Assembly (NCBI GenBank): GCA_013695115.1
Contig: JACDBD010000003.1
Location: 1 to 6,079 of the forward strand
DNA: 6,079 nucleotides
Reading direction: 5' to 3'
Source: Actinomycetota bacterium
GTDB taxonomy: Bacteria; Actinomycetota; Acidimicrobiia; IMCC26256; JACDBD01
A model generated the notes under the pieces. It saw only the letters and a program-made list of their open reading frames with translations, had not been told where the DNA came from and ran no database searches. Below, one piece after another: positions 5,227 through 6,079 of the stretch (its first letter is position 1; each line of letters starts with the position of its first letter). Both the position numbers and the translations under genes were made by a program.

Positions 5227-5966
5227 CCGAGCCCGCCCCGCCGTTCGTCCGCGCCCACGAGCTGGTGGCGGGCTATCTCCCGGGGGTCGACATCCTCAGA
5301 GGGGCCAGCCTCGAGGTCCATCACGGCGAGATCGTCGGTGTGATCGGGCCCAACGGGGCGGGCAAGTCGACGCTGGTGAAGGCGATGTTCGGGCTGGTGC
5401 CGGTGCGTTCGGGAACGGTGACGCTTCGGGGTGACGACATCACCGGCCTGCCCACCCACGAGCTCGTCGACCGGGGCGTCGGGTACGTGCCCCAACTCGC
5501 CAACGTGTTCCCGAGCCTCACGGTGGAGGAGAACCTGCGCATGGGTCTGTACCTGCGACCCAAGCACTGGCACGAGCGGTTCGAAGGCGTGGCCTCCCTG
5601 TTCCCCCTGCTCGCCGGGCGGCGCAAGCAACGCGCCGGCTCGCTCTCCGGGGGCGAACGCCAGATGGTGGCCATGGGCCGGGCGCTGATGATGGACCCGG
5701 CAGTGCTGTTCCTCGACGAGCCGTCGGCGGGCCTGTCGCCGGTGTTGCAGGACCAGGTGTTCGAGCGGGTCAAGGAGATCAACGGCGCGGGCGTGTCGAT
5801 CGTGATGGTGGAGCAGAACGCCCGCCGCTGTCTCGAGATCGCCGACCGCGGGTATGTGCTCGACCAGGGTCGCAACGCCCACACCGGCCCCGGCGACGAG
5901 CTGCTCCACGACCCCAAGGTGGTCGAGCTCTACCTCGGGACGCTGGCCGAAGCCGCGACCGAATAG
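5223..5966 (+). CDS. livF: LivF-type ABC transporter ATP-binding protein
   Basis: A 247-residue ABC ATPase, close to the usual 230-250 for LivF. Walker A is GPNGAGKST (42-50), Q-loop Gln91 in YVPQ, signature LSGGE (141-145) and Walker B VLFLDEP (161-167, catalytic Glu166). D-loop AGLSP (169-173) follows. The switch position has Gln198 in MVEQNA in place of His, which is the normal LivF-subfamily state and, with ADRGYVLDQG (207-216) and VELYLG (234-239), separates it from LivG. It would be the second ATPase of the importer. The start is GTG 5223, sharing GTGA with the livG stop. GGAGGGGGAGG at 5212-5222 is its ribosome site (GGAGG 6 nt from the start). The frame is open further upstream, but those residues are out-of-frame livG sequence. 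Confidence 0.96.
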   Translation: MTEPAPPFVRAHELVAGYLPGVDILRGASLEVHHGEIVGVIGPNGAGKSTLVKAMFGLVPVRSGTVTLRGDDITGLPTHELVDRGVGYVPQLANVFPSLTVEENLRMGLYLRPKHWHERFEGVASLFPLLAGRRKQRAGSLSGGERQMVAMGRALMMDPAVLFLDEPSAGLSPVLQDQVFERVKEINGAGVSIVMVEQNARRCLEIADRGYVLDQGRNAHTGPGDELLHDPKVVELYLGTLAEAATE

Positions 5967-6038
5967 CGCACGCAAAGGAGCTGCCATCCTCCGCCAGGGG
6001 GCCGGGTCCCCCGGCCCCGGGACCGCCAGGTGCGTGCG
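5967..6038 (+). terminator. Nested inverted repeats after livF (possible terminator or 3' stabilising structure)
   Basis: Starting at the base after the livF stop, CGCACGCA (5967-5974) can pair with TGCGTGCG (6031-6038), enclosing a perfect 9-bp hairpin GGGGCCGGG / CCCGGCCCC (5998-6006 / 6010-6018, 3-nt loop). A competing stem GGTCCC (6005-6010) / GGGACC (6019-6024) uses some of the same bases. CCGCCAGG occurs twice (5991-5998, 6023-6030), flanking the inner hairpin. No T tract follows, so this is not a classical intrinsic terminator. It could be a U-less actinobacterial terminator, an mRNA 3'-protecting structure or an attenuator before a downstream gene. AAAGGAG at 5974-5980 lies within it but has no usual start codon at proper distance. 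Confidence 0.4.
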
Positions 6039-6039
6039 G

Positions 6040-6060
6040 GAGCGGCGAGCGAAGCGAGCG
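6040..6060 (+). repeat. GAGCG-type short repeat
   Basis: Successive GAGCG/GCGAGCG units, including GCGAGCGAAGCGAGCG (6045-6060), resemble the GAGCG-rich part of the livH-livM spacer. It is likely the same class of intergenic repeat, with no coding signal. Confidence 0.4.
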
Positions 6061-6065
6061 ACCAG

Positions 6066-6073
6066 AAAAGGAA
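6066..6073 (+). promoter_or_regulatory. Possible ribosome binding site for a gene starting beyond the window
   Basis: AAAAGGAA is the only A-rich Shine-Dalgarno-like stretch in the last 100 bases, and the window ends 6 nt later. The next gene may therefore begin just past the edge. A substrate-binding protein would be the expected partner of livHMGF, but nothing of its coding sequence is visible. Confidence 0.3.
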
Positions 6074-6079
6074 GTGGGG

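Noticed and set aside
5790..5850. Loss of the switch histidine in the LivF-like ATPase (Gln198) as a defect
   Set aside because: VEQNA with Gln at this position is the normal state of the LivF subfamily.
6030..6079. A possible next gene starting at GTG 6030
   Set aside because: The frame is open to the window edge, but the start lies in the inverted repeat, has no good Shine-Dalgarno, and the 16 visible codons are mostly GAGCG-type repeat. Too little is visible to call a gene.

Overview
The window is high-GC DNA (about 70% by eye) with GTG starts, purine-rich Shine-Dalgarno sites, TANNNT-type -10 elements and one apparently leaderless GTG gene. Together these suggest an actinobacterium. An Acidimicrobiia-like lineage is my impression only; nothing here fixes the taxon. 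No RNA genes, insertion sequences, CRISPR arrays or phage genes were seen.

Left part (1-1872): the 3' end of a rhodanese-type sulfurtransferase gene (1-159, +) converges on an EamA/DMT-family drug/metabolite exporter (156-1055, -), and their stop codons interlock in one CTAG. A 106-bp divergent spacer follows, then a DUF554 integral membrane protein (1162-1872, +) that looks leaderless: a TAGTTT box ends 7 nt before its GTG and no Shine-Dalgarno is visible.

Right part (1905-5966): a branched-chain amino acid type (LivHMGF) ABC importer operon, all on + and probably read from a TAGACT promoter at 1905. The order is permease 1 (LivH-like), a 138-bp spacer, permease 2 (LivM-like), ATPase 1 (LivG-like) and ATPase 2 (LivF-like). 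LivM/LivG overlap by 11 nt and LivG/LivF by 4 nt, so the last three genes are probably translationally coupled. The two permeases would form the membrane channel and the two ATPases the motor. The periplasmic-type binding protein that should deliver substrate is not in the window. It may lie just downstream, where the window ends on a possible ribosome binding site. The substrate could be a branched-chain or other amino acid, an amide or a related small molecule; sequence alone does not decide.

The most unusual items are: (1) the LivH-like permease has a Sec-type signal peptide and an extracellular beta-sandwich (carboxypeptidase-regulatory-like) domain of about 90 residues fused before its channel domain; (2) the livH-livM spacer combines a repeat, a perfect 11-bp hairpin and a small ORF that bridges the two genes almost exactly; (3) the region after livF can fold into nested inverted repeats. 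Apart from these, the gene content is ordinary for such genomes.
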